From positions 3,807,001-3,871,000 of the forward strand of contig NZ_CP157875.1 of NCBI RefSeq assembly GCF_040215105.1: a DNA stretch of 64,000 nt, read 5' to 3'. The position numbers were made by a program, and so were the translations under genes. Origin of the DNA: Aeromonas veronii. Lineage in GTDB: Bacteria; Pseudomonadota; Gammaproteobacteria; Enterobacterales; Aeromonadaceae. Each line of letters begins with the position of its first letter. The stretch's first letter is position 1. Of the stretch, positions 63,196 through 64,000 are shown piece after piece. The notes beneath the pieces were generated by a model. That model saw only the letters and a program-made list of their open reading frames with translations. It was not told where the DNA came from and did no database searches.

Positions 63196-64000
63196 TCACC
63201 CCAGCAAGGTATCAGCCATGATAGCCACGATGCGCGCGCAGGCCTGGCCATCACCAAACGGATTGGCCATGGTGCGCGGGGCAAAGTCCGCCGCCTGCCA
63301 CAGTTCGGTGACACGCTGGACGATGCGCTCCTCATCGGTGCCCATCAGCTGGGCATAATCGGACTCCACCGCTTCGGGCCGTTCGGTTTCCTCCCGCAGC
63401 ACCAGCAGCGGCACGCCGTAAGTGGGCGCCTCCTCCTGCAGGCCGCCGGAGTCCGTCATCACCAGCCAGGCATCGGCGATGGCCTGCTGCATGGCCAGAT
63501 AATCGAGGGGTTCGGTCAGGGTGACATTTGGCAGATGGCCGAGCAGCGGATAGACCGCCTCCTTGATCACCGGGTTCAGATGCACCGGGAAGAGCACCCG
63601 CATATCGGGATGAGCGGTGGCGAGACGGGCGATGGCACGGCAGATCCCGTCGACTTCGTCACCCCAGTTCTCCCGGCGGTGCACGGTGACCAGCAGATGA
63701 CCCGGCTGGGGATTGTTGCGCTGGATGCCATGGCGCTCACCGGCCCAGAGCTGGGCATCGATGACGGTGTTGCCGGTGACATGGACCCGCGCTGCCGGCA
63801 CCTGCTCGGCCAGCAGGCAGTCCCGCGCACGGGGAGTCGGCGCCAGATGCAGTTGTGCGATGCGCCCAATCATCTGGCGCAGCCCCTCTTCGGGGAAGGG
63901 GCGGTCAAGGCGATAGGTACGCAGCCCGGCCTCCACATGGGCCACCGGCACCTGATGATAGAACCCGGTCAGGGCGCCGAGGAAGGCACTCTCGGTGTCC
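63196..64000 (-). CDS. wecB: UDP-N-acetylglucosamine 2-epimerase (non-hydrolysing), 3' part
   Basis: The gene enters from the right edge; about 267 C-terminal codons are visible. The conserved blocks DTESAFLGAL, VPVAHVEAGLRTYRL, RPFPEEGLRQMI, VTGNTVIDAQLW, VTVHRRENWG, FPVHLNPVIKEAV and LVMTDSGGLQEEAPTYGVPLLVLREETERPEA are diagnostic of WecB-type epimerases, which make UDP-ManNAc from UDP-GlcNAc. Its stop overlaps the start region of nfrB, and the gene is outside any visible ECA or O-antigen cluster. It is inferred to supply UDP-ManNAc to NfrB. Confidence 0.93.
   Translation of the reverse strand, partial: DTESAFLGALTGFYHQVPVAHVEAGLRTYRLDRPFPEEGLRQMIGRIAQLHLAPTPRARDCLLAEQVPAARVHVTGNTVIDAQLWAGERHGIQRNNPQPGHLLVTVHRRENWGDEVDGICRAIARLATAHPDMRVLFPVHLNPVIKEAVYPLLGHLPNVTLTEPLDYLAMQQAIADAWLVMTDSGGLQEEAPTYGVPLLVLREETERPEAVESDYAQLMGTDEERIVQRVTELWQAADFAPRTMANPFGDGQACARIVAIMADTLLG

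Noticed and set aside
60824..63358. An 844-codon open frame antisense to nfrB
   Set aside because: It is complementary to conserved GT2 and MshEN coding sequence, with low-complexity reversed composition.

Overview
The window looks like a chromosomal segment of a gammaproteobacterium, most probably Aeromonas. This is inferred from high-GC codon use, the conserved cydAB-X / ybgE / ybgC / tolQRAB / pal / cpoB order, ruvAB next to proS, a large tRNA-Val/Lys cluster, and close protein resemblance to Aeromonas/Vibrio families. I see no insertion sequence, prophage, rRNA gene, CRISPR array or replication origin.

Region 1 (1-14.9 kb, almost all minus strand) is housekeeping. It holds the 3' end of a hexose-phosphate mutarotase, nadA, a 14-gene tRNA operon of alternating Val and Lys genes in near-perfect 191-bp repeats, the Tol-Pal envelope system (ybgC-tolQRAB-pal-cpoB), and the cytochrome bd oxidase operon (cydA-cydB-cydX-ybgE) behind two perfect FNR-type sites. 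A small unrecognised plus-strand transcription unit lies between cydA and ruvB, followed by the Holliday-junction genes ruvAB.

Region 2 (15-35 kb) is mixed. It has proS, a DnaQ-like exonuclease, an SDR enzyme, a small outer-membrane barrel, a PCu(A)C copper chaperone, a crotonase, a DUF2753 gene, a secreted ParB-fold protein, an OppA-like binding protein and an Aer-like PAS chemoreceptor. It continues with a secreted sphingomyelinase/lecithinase overlapping a membrane-anchored coiled-coil gene, a PhoD-like phosphatase, a DEAD-box helicase, tpx and a zntA-type P-type ATPase behind a MerR-type operator.

Region 3 (35-50.8 kb) has a large lipoprotein pullulanase, a CDF cation exporter divergent from an RcnR-type metal sensor with a palindrome between them, an aromatic aminotransferase, a LysR regulator whose 5' end is tandemly duplicated with only synonymous differences, the yjjI-yjjW glycyl-radical enzyme pair, azlCD, an L,D-transpeptidase-fold protein and a 725-residue secreted glycosidase-like protein.

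Region 4 (50.8-64 kb, minus strand, runs off the right edge) is the most interesting part. Two synthase-dependent exopolysaccharide machines lie back to back: pgaABCD (poly-beta-1,6-GlcNAc) and, upstream of it, a tightly overlapping operon of UDP-GlcNAc 2-epimerase - NfrB-like synthase - NfrA-like outer-membrane protein - DUF4434 TIM-barrel-like protein. The NfrB-like protein carries MshEN-type (c-di-GMP-binding) motifs at its C terminus. The coupled epimerase suggests a ManNAc-type glycan made from locally supplied UDP-ManNAc, with its own export pore and periplasmic glycosidase-like factor.

Many reading frames open on the opposite strand inside the large genes are artefacts of high GC and were not annotated.
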